From positions 1,294,188 to 1,358,187 of the forward strand of contig NZ_NIST01000001.1 in assembly GCF_002335745.1 (NCBI RefSeq): a stretch of 64,000 nt of DNA, written 5' to 3'. How positions within the stretch are numbered: position 1 is the first letter of the stretch; each line of letters starts with the position of its first letter. Position numbers and translations under genes: made by a program. Positions 52,909 to 61,113 of the stretch are shown piece after piece. The stretch is from Evansella halocellulosilytica. GTDB taxonomy: Bacteria > Bacillota > Bacilli > Bacillales > Salisediminibacteriaceae. Below the pieces are notes generated by a model. That model searched no databases. It saw only the letters and a program-made list of their open reading frames with translations, and was not told where the DNA came from.

Positions 52909-53006
52909 ACGGTCTGGAGATATAGAGAGACCACAACATTCTTGAAAAAGATGGGTAACCTTTGCCTTTCTTTAGTAGAGACGTTGTGGTCTCTTTTCTT
53001 TTTTAT
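52909..53006 (+). promoter_or_regulatory. GlpP-dependent terminator leader of glpD
   Basis: A perfect 12-bp terminator stem AGAGACCACAAC (52926-52937) / GTTGTGGTCTCT (52983-52994) with a 45-base loop is followed by TTTCTTTTTT. An upstream GGTCT (52914-) can pair instead with AGACC inside the 5' arm, forming a competing hairpin. This is the known arrangement of GlpP-controlled leaders. Confidence 0.85.
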
Positions 53007-53112
53007 CTAGGAAACTTTGACGTCTTAAGCGTGATACATTCCTTTAATAAAGACAGTGATGCTTTTCCTACACAAATCTAGACTTTCTCTATATTTTGAA
53101 AGGGTGATCACC

Positions 53113-54810
53113 ATGGTTAAACCATTTTCAGCAGTTCAAAGAAATGTATATTTAGAAGAAATGAGCAATAATGAGCTTGATCTTTTCATAATAGGAGGAG
53201 GAATAACAGGTGCAGGAATTGCACTTGATGCAATATCAAGAGGGATGTCTGTAGGGCTTGTCGATATGCAGGATTTTGCAGCTGGAACTTCGAGTCGTTC
53301 AACCAAACTCGTACATGGTGGACTTCGTTATTTAAAGCAGCTTGAAGTGAAACTTGTTGCAGAAGTCGGAAAAGAACGAGCGATTGTTTATGAAAATGCC
53401 CCTCATGTCACGACACCAGAATGGATGTTACTGCCCATTATTAAAGGTGGAACGTTTGGTAAATTTTCCACATCTTTAGGGTTAAAAGTGTATGATTTTT
53501 TAGCACGAGTTCGTAGGCATGAACGACGAAAGATGCTGAATCGAAATGAAGCTTTACAAAAAGAACCTTTGCTAAAAAAAGAGGGCATTAAGGGCGGTGG
53601 AATTTATGTAGAATACAAGACAGATGACGCAAGGCTAACGTTAGAAGTACTAAAAGAAGCTGTTCATCGAGGAGCAAGAGCAGTTAATTATACAAAAGCG
53701 ACACGGTTTATTTATGATGATGGCAAAGCTGTCGGTGTCGTTGTTCAAGACTTAATAAGTAAGAGAGAATACAACATCTATGCTAAAAAAATAGTAAACG
53801 CTGCTGGACCATGGGTGGATACTGTGAGGGAACAAGATCGATCAAAGAAAGGGAAGTTTCTTCATTTAACGAAAGGGATTCATATTGTTATTGATCAATC
53901 ACGTTTTCCGCTCCAACAAGCTGTCTATTTTGACACAAAGGATGACGGACGAATGGTATTTGCGATTCCTCGTAACGGGAAAACATACATTGGTACAACA
54001 GATACAAACTACAATGAGGATATAGCTAGCCCTCGAATGACTGAAAATGATTTGAAATATTTGCTCGATGCAGCTAACTATATGTTTCCAGAAGTAAAAT
54101 TAACTGAATTTGATGTGGAGTCTAACTGGGCTGGATTGCGTCCGCTCATTCATGAAGAAGGAAAAAGTGAATCTGAAATATCTCGAAAAGATGAGGTTTT
54201 TGTATCTCCGTCTGGTCTTATTTCTATAGCAGGTGGGAAGCTGACAGGTTACCGCAAAATGGCGGAAAAAATCGTGGATCTTGTCGGCAATGAATTAGGA
54301 AATAAGAACAAATGTATGACTGATAAGCTGAAACTATCTGGCGGTGATATTGGGGGTTCACATAAATTTGAAGCGTTTATTGATAAACATGCAACCTTTG
54401 GGGAAACGTTAGGGATTGATGCATCTGAAGGGAGAAGCTTAGCAAAACTTTACGGTGCGAATGTCGAGAGAGTCTATGAAATTATGCAAACAGTCGGAGA
54501 AGAGTCAAAACATTACGAGTTACCGAAAGGGCTGTTTGCTTCACTGATTTATGGAATTGAAGAAGAAATGGTTGCAACGCCGTTAGACTTTTTTGTTCGC
54601 CGAACGAGTTCGCTATTTTTTAACATTGACTCGGTAAAAAAATGGAAAGCTTCTGTCATCGATTACATGTCGACACGTTTTCAGTGGACGGAGGAAGAAA
54701 CAGTGGTTCATCGTCAAGAATTAGAACGAGAAATTGCTTACGCAGAAAATCCTGAAGAGGTTGCTGATGAAATGATGAAAGAGAGTCAAGTAAATACTCA
54801 TAAAGTATAA
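53113..54810 (+). CDS. glpD: Glycerol-3-phosphate dehydrogenase (aerobic, FAD)
   Basis: A 565-residue membrane-associated flavoenzyme oxidising glycerol-3-phosphate to dihydroxyacetone phosphate and feeding electrons to menaquinone. The FAD-binding loop is FIIGGGITGAGIALDAISRG, followed by AAGTSSRSTKLVHGGLRYLKQ, TKGIHIVID, KTYIGTTDTNYNED, WAGLRPLI and ISIAGGKLTGYRKMAEKIV. The C-terminal helical domain is present, and length matches B. subtilis GlpD. ATG 53113 is chosen after AAAGGGTGAT; the frame upstream lies within the leader. Confidence 0.96.
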   Translation: MVKPFSAVQRNVYLEEMSNNELDLFIIGGGITGAGIALDAISRGMSVGLVDMQDFAAGTSSRSTKLVHGGLRYLKQLEVKLVAEVGKERAIVYENAPHVTTPEWMLLPIIKGGTFGKFSTSLGLKVYDFLARVRRHERRKMLNRNEALQKEPLLKKEGIKGGGIYVEYKTDDARLTLEVLKEAVHRGARAVNYTKATRFIYDDGKAVGVVVQDLISKREYNIYAKKIVNAAGPWVDTVREQDRSKKGKFLHLTKGIHIVIDQSRFPLQQAVYFDTKDDGRMVFAIPRNGKTYIGTTDTNYNEDIASPRMTENDLKYLLDAANYMFPEVKLTEFDVESNWAGLRPLIHEEGKSESEISRKDEVFVSPSGLISIAGGKLTGYRKMAEKIVDLVGNELGNKNKCMTDKLKLSGGDIGGSHKFEAFIDKHATFGETLGIDASEGRSLAKLYGANVERVYEIMQTVGEESKHYELPKGLFASLIYGIEEEMVATPLDFFVRRTSSLFFNIDSVKKWKASVIDYMSTRFQWTEEETVVHRQELEREIAYAENPEEVADEMMKESQVNTHKV

Positions 54811-54850
54811 TGTAGAAATCGTACTGTTTTAAAAGAAATTGCACCGATTT

Positions 54851-54885
54851 CCCCCTTTGGATCATTTTGTCCAAGGGGGTTAGTA
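54851..54885 (+). terminator. Probable terminator of glpD
   Basis: Arms CCCCCTTTGGA and TCCAAGGGGG with an eight-base loop; only a weak T-tract follows. Confidence 0.6.
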
Positions 54886-55058
54886 CACGTAACTAAGTTG
54901 TCTGTAACGGTTATGTAGTGAGTTTCCCAAAAAAAGGGCTGATTTTTATAAATAAGTGACCAAGATTCGTTACATGTCCAAACATAAGCCCTTAATGTTA
55001 CATAAAGTATTGTGTAAGAATGAATCTTGCCAATATTTTATATGGGAGGTAATAAAAG

Positions 55059-55190
55059 ATGTGTGGATATTGTCAACCTCAATACGTAGCTCCAGTGGCT
55101 GCACCACGTAGAGACGGAACTTTTTTTGGGCTGATTTTAGTGTTGTTTATCTTATTAGTCATTATAGGTTGTGCTTGTGCAAAGCATTAA
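55059..55190 (+). CDS. YjcZ-like small spore protein
   Basis: A 43-residue protein. The N-terminus is Cys-, Tyr- and Pro-rich (MCGYCQPQYVAPVAAP), and the C-terminal half is one membrane-like helix (FFGLILVLFILLVIIGCACA). This layout resembles the YjcZ/SscA small sporulation proteins found in many copies in spore formers, usually expressed late in the mother cell. The start has a strong GGAGGT site. The four cysteines are more than in typical YjcZ. Confidence 0.75.
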   Translation: MCGYCQPQYVAPVAAPRRDGTFFGLILVLFILLVIIGCACAKH

Positions 55191-55239
55191 TCGTGTTCTA
55201 AAGGGGCTTATAATGGGCTCAAAGTCCCTCTTCTAGGAA

Positions 55240-55275
55240 AAAAGCGTATCTAGTTTAATGGATACGCTTTTATTA
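55240..55275 (+). terminator. Terminator of the YjcZ-like gene; group II intron target
   Basis: Perfect 11-bp arms AAAAGCGTATC/GATACGCTTTT and TATTA; the second intron begins immediately behind. Confidence 0.85.
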
Positions 55276-57161
55276 GTGCGCCCAGCATGGGTGTAATCTA
55301 TAGGGTGAAAGTCCCGAACCACGAAGGCAGAAGTAGTGGTTAGCCAAACGCAAGGGTGTCCATGGTGACGTGGAATCTGAAGGAAGCGAGCGGCAGACCT
55401 CCGGTCTGAGGAACACGAACTTCATATGAGGCTAGGTATCACTGGATGAGTTTGCTAAACAAAACAAAGTCCGTTCTGCCGAAGGTGGTACAGAGTAAAT
55501 GAAGCAGATAGGTGGAGGGAAAGATTGCACTCTTACCTGGGGAGGCCTGGCTGTAACGCCAAGCTCACTTGGTAACCTATTTAGTGATAAATAGCTGAAC
55601 AGTCAGGAGTCAGCAGAGGCCATAGTACTTTGAATGACCTAGAGATTTAAGGGAAGGGCCGAATCATTTAAGAAGAATTAGCGCTTGGCGTACGTATTAC
55701 TCAATGAAGCAGAAACATATAATCCTTCCTAATGGAGGACGTGGTGAATCCCACAGGGGACATAAGAAGGGCTGAGAGTAATACCACACAAGAAGATGAT
55801 CTAATTCACGTAGGAGATTGATAAGAATGTTGGAACGAGTTCTATCACGGCAAAATTTAAATCGCGCACTCGAAAGAGTGGAGCGTAATAAAGGAAGTCA
55901 CGGTGTAGATGGGATGAACGTACAAAACCTACGACCTTATCTTCATGAACACTGGGCATCCCTGCGAGCTCAGCTCGAAAGTGGTACCTATCAACCTCAA
56001 CCTGTTCGCCGAGTCGAAATCCCGAAACCGAGCGGAGGTAAGAGGAAATTAGGAATCCCGACTGTGATAGACCGTTTCATACAACAGGCTATTGCACAAA
56101 CACTGAGTGAGGTTTATGACCCAACATTCTCCACCAAAAGTTTTGGGTTCCGACCAGACAAACGTGCTCACGACGCTGTTCGACAAGCTAGGGGGTATAT
56201 TAAAGAGGGTTGTCGCTGGGTCGTGGACATTGACCTAGAGAAATTCTTCGATAAGGTAAACCATGATAGATTAATGAGAACAATAAGTTATCGAGTGGAT
56301 GACCCCATACTACTTAGGTTGATACGTAGGTATCTTCAATCTGGTGTGATGGAGAAAGGCCTTGTCAGTCCTAATACTGAAGGGACTCCGCAAGGAGGAC
56401 CGCTTAGTCCCCTCCTGTCTAACATTGTTCTAGACGAACTTGACAAGGAACTGGAGGAAAGAGGTCTTGCCTTCGTACGCTATGCCGACGATTGTAATAT
56501 CTACGTCCGCTCTAGAAGAGCAGGTGAACGGATAATGGAAAGTATTACAACGTTTATTGAGAAGAAACTCAAACTGAAGGTGAACAAAGAGAAGAGTGCA
56601 GTAGACCGACCATGGAGAAGAACATTCCTAGGCTTCACTTTCACCAACAACATTAAACAACCGAAAATTAGAGTATCCAAGCAAAGTATTCAACGTTTTA
56701 AACTGAGAATACGAAAACTCACCTCGAGGAAATGGTCAATTTCTATGGGGGATAGGATAGAGAAAATCAACCGCTATCTGATCGGTTGGATGGGCTATTA
56801 TCAACTAGCCGAAACTACCTCAGTCTTTAAAAGGATTGATGGTTGGCTTCGAAGAAGGTTGAGGATGATTCGATGGAAAGAGTGGAAGAAGATTAAAACG
56901 AAACAAAAGAATCTTAGGAAGCAAGGAATCAATGAACAACAGGCATGGGAGTGGGCTAATTCTAGACTAGGATACTGGCGTATAGCTAAAAGTCCTATAT
57001 TAGATAGAGCCCTTGATAACCGATATTGGAATAATCAAGGGCTTAAAAGTCTACTTTTGAGATATCAATCGTTACGTTGGACTTAAATGAAACCGCCGTG
57101 TACCGAACGGTACGCACGGTGGTGTGAGAGGTCGGGGGTTAGTCACCCCCTCCTACTCGAT
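55276..57161 (+). mobile_element. Class C group II intron, copy 2
   Basis: The same element of about 1886 bases as at 42312. Comparing the two copies by eye, the only difference noticed is position 55638 (C) versus 42674 (T), in the RNA part before the ORF. The flanking sequences are unrelated except that both have a terminator stem on the 5' side, so this is an independent insertion of the same intron and not a duplication of the region. Confidence 0.92.
55827..57086 (+). CDS. ltrA: Group II intron reverse transcriptase/maturase (copy 2)
   Basis: A 419-residue protein identical in sequence to the maturase of copy 1, with the YADD active site, the maturase X domain and no endonuclease domain. 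Identical proteins mean that both copies are probably active and recently mobile. The start is ATG after TAGGAG as in copy 1. Confidence 0.93.
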   Translation: MLERVLSRQNLNRALERVERNKGSHGVDGMNVQNLRPYLHEHWASLRAQLESGTYQPQPVRRVEIPKPSGGKRKLGIPTVIDRFIQQAIAQTLSEVYDPTFSTKSFGFRPDKRAHDAVRQARGYIKEGCRWVVDIDLEKFFDKVNHDRLMRTISYRVDDPILLRLIRRYLQSGVMEKGLVSPNTEGTPQGGPLSPLLSNIVLDELDKELEERGLAFVRYADDCNIYVRSRRAGERIMESITTFIEKKLKLKVNKEKSAVDRPWRRTFLGFTFTNNIKQPKIRVSKQSIQRFKLRIRKLTSRKWSISMGDRIEKINRYLIGWMGYYQLAETTSVFKRIDGWLRRRLRMIRWKEWKKIKTKQKNLRKQGINEQQAWEWANSRLGYWRIAKSPILDRALDNRYWNNQGLKSLLLRYQSLRWT

Positions 57162-57289
57162 TACATATATACGATCCTAATTATCTGCTCCTAATAAACG
57201 TGATGGACAGGAATTTCTATTTCAAGATCCATTGGTAAGTATAGCTGATCCATGATATAATCTTGGAAAGAAATATGATTATGTTTCAT

Positions 57290-57361
57290 AAAGAAATCGC
57301 CTCCTGGTATGGTTTTGGTGTGGTGCTTTAATTATACCAAAAGGGGCGATTTCTTTATTTT
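57290..57361 (+). terminator. Long hairpin with nested arms, possibly a terminator or small element remnant
   Basis: Perfect 12-bp outer arms AAAGAAATCGCC/GGCGATTTCTTT and inner GGTAT..ATACC pairing, followed by ATTTTTC. No gene ends nearby on the plus strand (the intron now separates it from upstream), and nothing else is recognised between 57162 and 57380. Confidence 0.5.
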
Positions 57362-57380
57362 TCAATTTTATTAAAAAACC

Positions 57381-57538
57381 TCGAAAGAGTGGCAGGCGGC
57401 GACTCTCCAGCGGGAAAAGCAACAGCTTTCACTTATGCGACGAGTAACCGCAGGAGCAGAAGACCCCACAGGGTGGTTTTCCCGAGGCTGAAGTGTTGCC
57501 CGCGGAAAGCGTCCGCCTAGAGCGATTCGAGCAAACCT
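57381..57538. repeat. Dispersed intergenic repeat, family B copy 2
   Basis: CTCGAAAGAGTGGCAGGCGG ... AGCGGGAAAAGCAA ... TTGCCCGCGGAAAGCGTCCG ... CTAGAGCGATTCGA. It shares its ends with 30808-31008. Its centre, GCGACGAGTAACCGCAGGAG, is the inverse of the unit repeated four times at 44386-44586. This form is a very common Bacillaceae intergenic repeat of unknown function. Confidence 0.75.
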
Positions 57539-57663
57539 ATTACATTTACTTCAATTAATTAGGTAAAACAATGAGGGTGTCACCAAAAGCTAGGCTTATG
57601 GGATACCCTCAACATAGAAGGCAATTATTTTATTCATTCACTGTGGAGACTGTAAAACATTCC

Positions 57664-58473
57664 CTAGCTGAATACGAGAATGAGTGTTGCAATGGCAAAG
57701 CAGTAAAGGGCAAAATAAAGTAATTTCCCTCTCGTCACGACATTTATTAAAAGTTTAATAGCAAAGATTGAAACGACAACGGATGTTATAAAGGCTGTAA
57801 TATAAACGACCAATAGGTCGGATGAGACGAGCGCTCTATAAATTGTCGGCATTTCAATGACTAAGCTTGCGATACTGACAGGAATCGATAAAAAGAACGA
57901 AAACTTTAACGCTGCTTCCGCTTCAATTTTTCGTGCTAATGCAGCAACAACAGTCGCACCTGAGCGGCTAATTCCAGGTGCTAACGCTAAAGTTTGGGCG
58001 AAACCGATAATGAGCGTATCGGTTACACTTATCTCATGATCAGACTTATGACCTTTCATATTTCGTATGAGCCATAAAGCAATAGCGGTAATTAATAAAG
58101 CGATCGCAACGTAACGAATATGTGTCAGCTCACCGCCGATATATCCTCTGAAGAGACCTCCGACAATGACTGCTGGGACTGTTCCTAATATGAGCAGCAA
58201 GGTGAGACGAAAAAACGGTTGATCTTGTTTATTCGGCTTTTTCACATAACTAAACGTACCACGAATGAGTTCGAGTAAATCTGATTTGTAGACGATGAAA
58301 ACAGCCAAAAGAGATGCTCCGTTTAAAAATACTTCAAAGTGAAGGTCGGGTACATCAACACCGAAAAAGTATGAAACGATTCGTAAATGTCCACTTGAAG
58401 AAACAGGGAGTGGTTCGGTCATCCCTTGGACAACGCCGAGAAAAATATATTTTAATAATTCAATGATTTCCAT
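57664..58473 (-). CDS. uppP: Undecaprenyl-diphosphatase UppP (BacA)
   Basis: About 269 residues, eight membrane helices. It removes a phosphate from undecaprenyl diphosphate to recycle the lipid carrier for cell-wall synthesis, and extra copies give bacitracin resistance. The two active-site repeats are VVQGMTEPLPVSSSGHLRIV and LALAPGISRSGATVVAALAR. Proline replaces the usual phenylalanine in TEFLPVSSSGH. ATG 58473 is preferred to 58482 for its spacing from AAAGGA. Confidence 0.93.
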   Translation of the reverse strand: MEIIELLKYIFLGVVQGMTEPLPVSSSGHLRIVSYFFGVDVPDLHFEVFLNGASLLAVFIVYKSDLLELIRGTFSYVKKPNKQDQPFFRLTLLLILGTVPAVIVGGLFRGYIGGELTHIRYVAIALLITAIALWLIRNMKGHKSDHEISVTDTLIIGFAQTLALAPGISRSGATVVAALARKIEAEAALKFSFFLSIPVSIASLVIEMPTIYRALVSSDLLVVYITAFITSVVVSIFAIKLLINVVTRGKLLYFALYCFAIATLILVFS

Positions 58474-58616
58474 TTCTAACATCCTTTATTAAAGTTTCAT
58501 AGTAAAATAGCAATTAGGAAATAGAATAACATGTTATTGAACAAAAAGGGCGACCATCTACTATATTTTTGTGTAAAATTATTAAAGAATACTTTTTTCA
58601 TGGAGGTACATAGAAT

Positions 58617-59510
58617 ATGAACAGGAAGACGATTGGGATTGATATAGGTGGAACGAGTGTAAGAACAGCTCTCGTAACAAATGGCGGAGAGATAATCTCG
58701 CATAAAATCTTGCCTACAGAACCTGGAAAAGGACCAGAAAAGTTGCTGGAAAAGCTGAAAATCATGATCGAAGATGTAAGAAAAAATGAGGTGATTGATG
58801 CGATCGGAGTTGGTTGTCCTGGTCCGCTGAACCCTTATGAAGGAATTATTTTAGACCCGCCTAACTTAACTGGTTGGAGAAATGTCCCGTTTCGCAGCAT
58901 GTTGGAAAATGAATTAAAAAAGCCGGTCGTTTTAGATAATGACGCAAATGCAGCAGCACTCGGAGAAGCTAAAATCGGTGCAGGCAAAAGCTATGACAGT
59001 GTATTTTATATCACTGTGAGCACAGGCATTGGTGGAGGGATAGTGATTAATAATAAAATCTTCCACGGTGCTCAAGGAAATGCCGGTGAAATCGGGAATA
59101 TGATCGTTGAACCGAGTAGTGAGAAAGTATCGAACTTAAATGCTGGTGCATTAGAAACGTTAGCTTCTGGAACAGCGATTGGGAATCATGGAAAACAGTT
59201 GATGCAGTTAGATGGCGGGGCGAAAGAAGTGTTTGATTTAATGGAAATAGGAAATCGTGAAGCTTATGATATTGTTGAACGTGCAATGACATACTTATCG
59301 ATTGGCATCGGCAATTTGGCAAATTGTTTCAATCCAGCAGTTTTCGTTCTAGGTGGAGGTGTCATGGAACAGCCTACAGCCTTAGCGATGGTCGAGACAA
59401 AAGTAAAGGATTATTTATATGAAAGCTTAAAGGAAGACATCGTCATTAAAAAAGCTTCATTAGGAAAAGATGCTGGTGTAATCGGAGCAGCTATGCTTCC
59501 AAACGCATAA
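58617..59510 (+). CDS. ROK-family sugar kinase without the zinc motif
   Basis: A 297-residue protein. The phosphate-binding start IGIDIGGTSVRTALVTNGGE, catalytic Asp in VVLDNDANAAALGEAKIGAG, STGIGGGIVINNKIFHGAQGNAGEIGN and CFNPAVFVLGGGV are ROK family signatures. The CxCGxxGCxE zinc-binding motif that normally follows is replaced by SEKVSNLNAGALE, keeping only the last part. Zinc-less ROK kinases exist. It is probably a cytoplasmic kinase for a sugar or amino-sugar, and it lies upstream of a GntR-PTS operon behind its own terminator. Confidence 0.88.
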   Translation: MNRKTIGIDIGGTSVRTALVTNGGEIISHKILPTEPGKGPEKLLEKLKIMIEDVRKNEVIDAIGVGCPGPLNPYEGIILDPPNLTGWRNVPFRSMLENELKKPVVLDNDANAAALGEAKIGAGKSYDSVFYITVSTGIGGGIVINNKIFHGAQGNAGEIGNMIVEPSSEKVSNLNAGALETLASGTAIGNHGKQLMQLDGGAKEVFDLMEIGNREAYDIVERAMTYLSIGIGNLANCFNPAVFVLGGGVMEQPTALAMVETKVKDYLYESLKEDIVIKKASLGKDAGVIGAAMLPNA

Positions 59511-59534
59511 AAGTAACCATGAAAATGGTTACTT
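59511..59534 (+). terminator. Terminator of the ROK kinase gene
   Basis: Arms AAGTAACCAT/ATGGTTACTT with a four-base loop directly after the stop codon; no long T-run. Confidence 0.65.
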
Positions 59535-59543
59535 CACATATAG

Positions 59544-59577
59544 TGGTCTAGACAACTTTATGTATAGATGTTATAAT
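59544..59577 (+). promoter_or_regulatory. Promoter and GntR operator of the PTS operon
   Basis: TAGACA (59549-59554), a 17-base spacer and a perfect TATAAT (59572-59577). The palindrome GTCTAGAC at 59546-59553, inside TGGTCTAGACAA, overlaps the -35 and resembles HutC-type GntR operators (tGGTcTAGACca), pointing to autoregulation. Confidence 0.75.
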
Positions 59578-59624
59578 TCATTTAAAGATAGTGATAAATA
59601 GTCTCTATAAAGAGGTGCATGTAA

Positions 59625-60344
59625 TTGATAAATAAAAATTCTCCAATCCCTATTTATTACCAGTTGGAGGAATTGCTCCGCAACAAGATTGAGAATGGCG
59701 ATTTGAATGAAGGAGATGCAATTCCTTCCGAAAGAGTTTTGTCAGAAGAATATGATGTAAGCAGAATGACAATAAGACAAGCCGTAACAAACCTTGTTAA
59801 TGAAGGGTTGTTAATGAGAGAGAAAGGTAAAGGGACATTTGTTGCTAAAAAGAAATTTGAACAGCCACTTATGAAACTAACGAGCTTCTCGGAAGATATG
59901 AAGATACGAGGGCTCGAACCTGGTACGAAAATAATTGAGTTTACCGAAGTAAAACTTTCTCCTTCAGAAAGTAAAGAATTGCAAGTTGATCCTTATACAG
60001 ATGGATATCGTATTTGTAGAATTCGTCTTGCGGATCATTCACCAATGGCTTATGAAATATTAACCCTCCCTAAAAAGATATTTTCGAATTTAAAAACAGA
60101 AATGGTGAATCATTCTTTCTATAACTATGTCGAGAGTCTCGGTTTGACGATTGATGGTGCTAAACAGACTCTTGAGCCTTCCTTAGCTCATGACGATGAA
60201 AGTGAAATACTGCAAATCGAAAAAGGCTCACCTGTTCTATTGATGAAACGAGTAAGCTATTTAGAAGATGGACGTCCCTTTGAATATGTAAAATCTATTT
60301 ATCGTGGAGATCGATATAAGTTTTTATCAGAAATGAAAAGGTAA
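59625..60344 (+). CDS. GntR-family regulator, HutC subfamily
   Basis: A 239-residue protein. The winged helix has SPIPIYYQLEELLRNKIENG, IPSERVLSEEYDVSRMTIRQ and LLMREKGKGTFVAKKK. The C-terminal UTRA effector domain (about 85-235) starts LMKLTSFSEDMKIRGLEPGT, resembling NagR/YvoA-type sensors of sugar phosphates. It begins at TTG after AGAGGTG. It is the first gene of the PTS operon and presumably binds the operator just upstream, released by a phosphorylated substrate. Confidence 0.92.
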   Translation: MINKNSPIPIYYQLEELLRNKIENGDLNEGDAIPSERVLSEEYDVSRMTIRQAVTNLVNEGLLMREKGKGTFVAKKKFEQPLMKLTSFSEDMKIRGLEPGTKIIEFTEVKLSPSESKELQVDPYTDGYRICRIRLADHSPMAYEILTLPKKIFSNLKTEMVNHSFYNYVESLGLTIDGAKQTLEPSLAHDDESEILQIEKGSPVLLMKRVSYLEDGRPFEYVKSIYRGDRYKFLSEMKR

Positions 60345-60371
60345 CGTACTCCCTTATGAAAGGAGAAGCAT

Positions 60372-60809
60372 ATGAGGTTTTTAGATGAACAACTCGTAAA
60401 GTTTAACGTCCCTGTAAGCGATTCAAAAGAGGCTATAAAAAATGCCGGAATATTGTTGCAAAAAGCAGGTTTAGTTGAAGATCATTATACGGATGCAATG
60501 ATCAGAACCTATGAAGAAAATGGAGCTTATTTTGTGTTAGCCCCATCAGTCGCATTACCACATGGAAGGCCAGAGGATGGGGTGAAAGAAGCGTCGGTAT
60601 CGTTCATCCAATTAAATTCTCCAATTGAGTTTGGGCATAAACATAACGATCCTGTTTCTCTAGTGTTTGGATTAGCGGCTTCAGATGGTGGTGAGCACTT
60701 AAAATTATTACAGCGATTATCGGCTATTTTAGGAGACAATGAAAAGGTTGATCAACTAAAAGCAGTGAAAGATTATACAGAATTTTCGAAAATCATAGGA
60801 GGGATGTAA
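60372..60809 (+). CDS. PTS EIIA component (fructose/ascorbate type)
   Basis: A 145-residue PTS_EIIA_2 domain. The phosphorylated histidine is in SVALPHGRPEDGVKEASVSF, and FGLAASDGGEHLKLLQRLSAILGD is the usual following region. It accepts phosphate from HPr and passes it to the IIB encoded next. Both neighbours are within 30 bases. Confidence 0.92.
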   Translation: MRFLDEQLVKFNVPVSDSKEAIKNAGILLQKAGLVEDHYTDAMIRTYEENGAYFVLAPSVALPHGRPEDGVKEASVSFIQLNSPIEFGHKHNDPVSLVFGLAASDGGEHLKLLQRLSAILGDNEKVDQLKAVKDYTEFSKIIGGM

Positions 60810-60811
60810 CA

Positions 60812-61081
60812 ATGAAAATTTTAGCTGTTTGCGGATTAGGTCAAGGGACGAGTTTAATTTTAAGAATGAATATTGAAGGTGTACTGCAGGAAGCGGGAGT
60901 AGAAGCGGACGTAGAACATACAGATGTTTCTGCTGCTTCTAGTGAACAAGCTGACTACATTATTACAAGTAACGAGCTTGCCGAAAGCTTAACTAGTCAT
61001 TCCGGAAAAGTATTGATTGTGAACAATTACTTTGACAAAGAAGAAATTAGTCGTGTCTTAACTGAACATGGGGTCATTTAA
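60812..61081 (+). CDS. PTS EIIB component (ascorbate/UlaB type)
   Basis: An 89-residue protein with the phospho-cysteine loop ILAVCGLGQGTSLILRMNIE close to the N-terminus and a Rossmann-like remainder. The CGLGxGTS form is characteristic of the SgaB/UlaB class. It starts 2 bases after the EIIA stop. Confidence 0.92.
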   Translation: MKILAVCGLGQGTSLILRMNIEGVLQEAGVEADVEHTDVSAASSEQADYIITSNELAESLTSHSGKVLIVNNYFDKEEISRVLTEHGVI

Positions 61082-61113
61082 TGAATTGATCAATTATTAA
61101 GGGGGGCTTGCAA

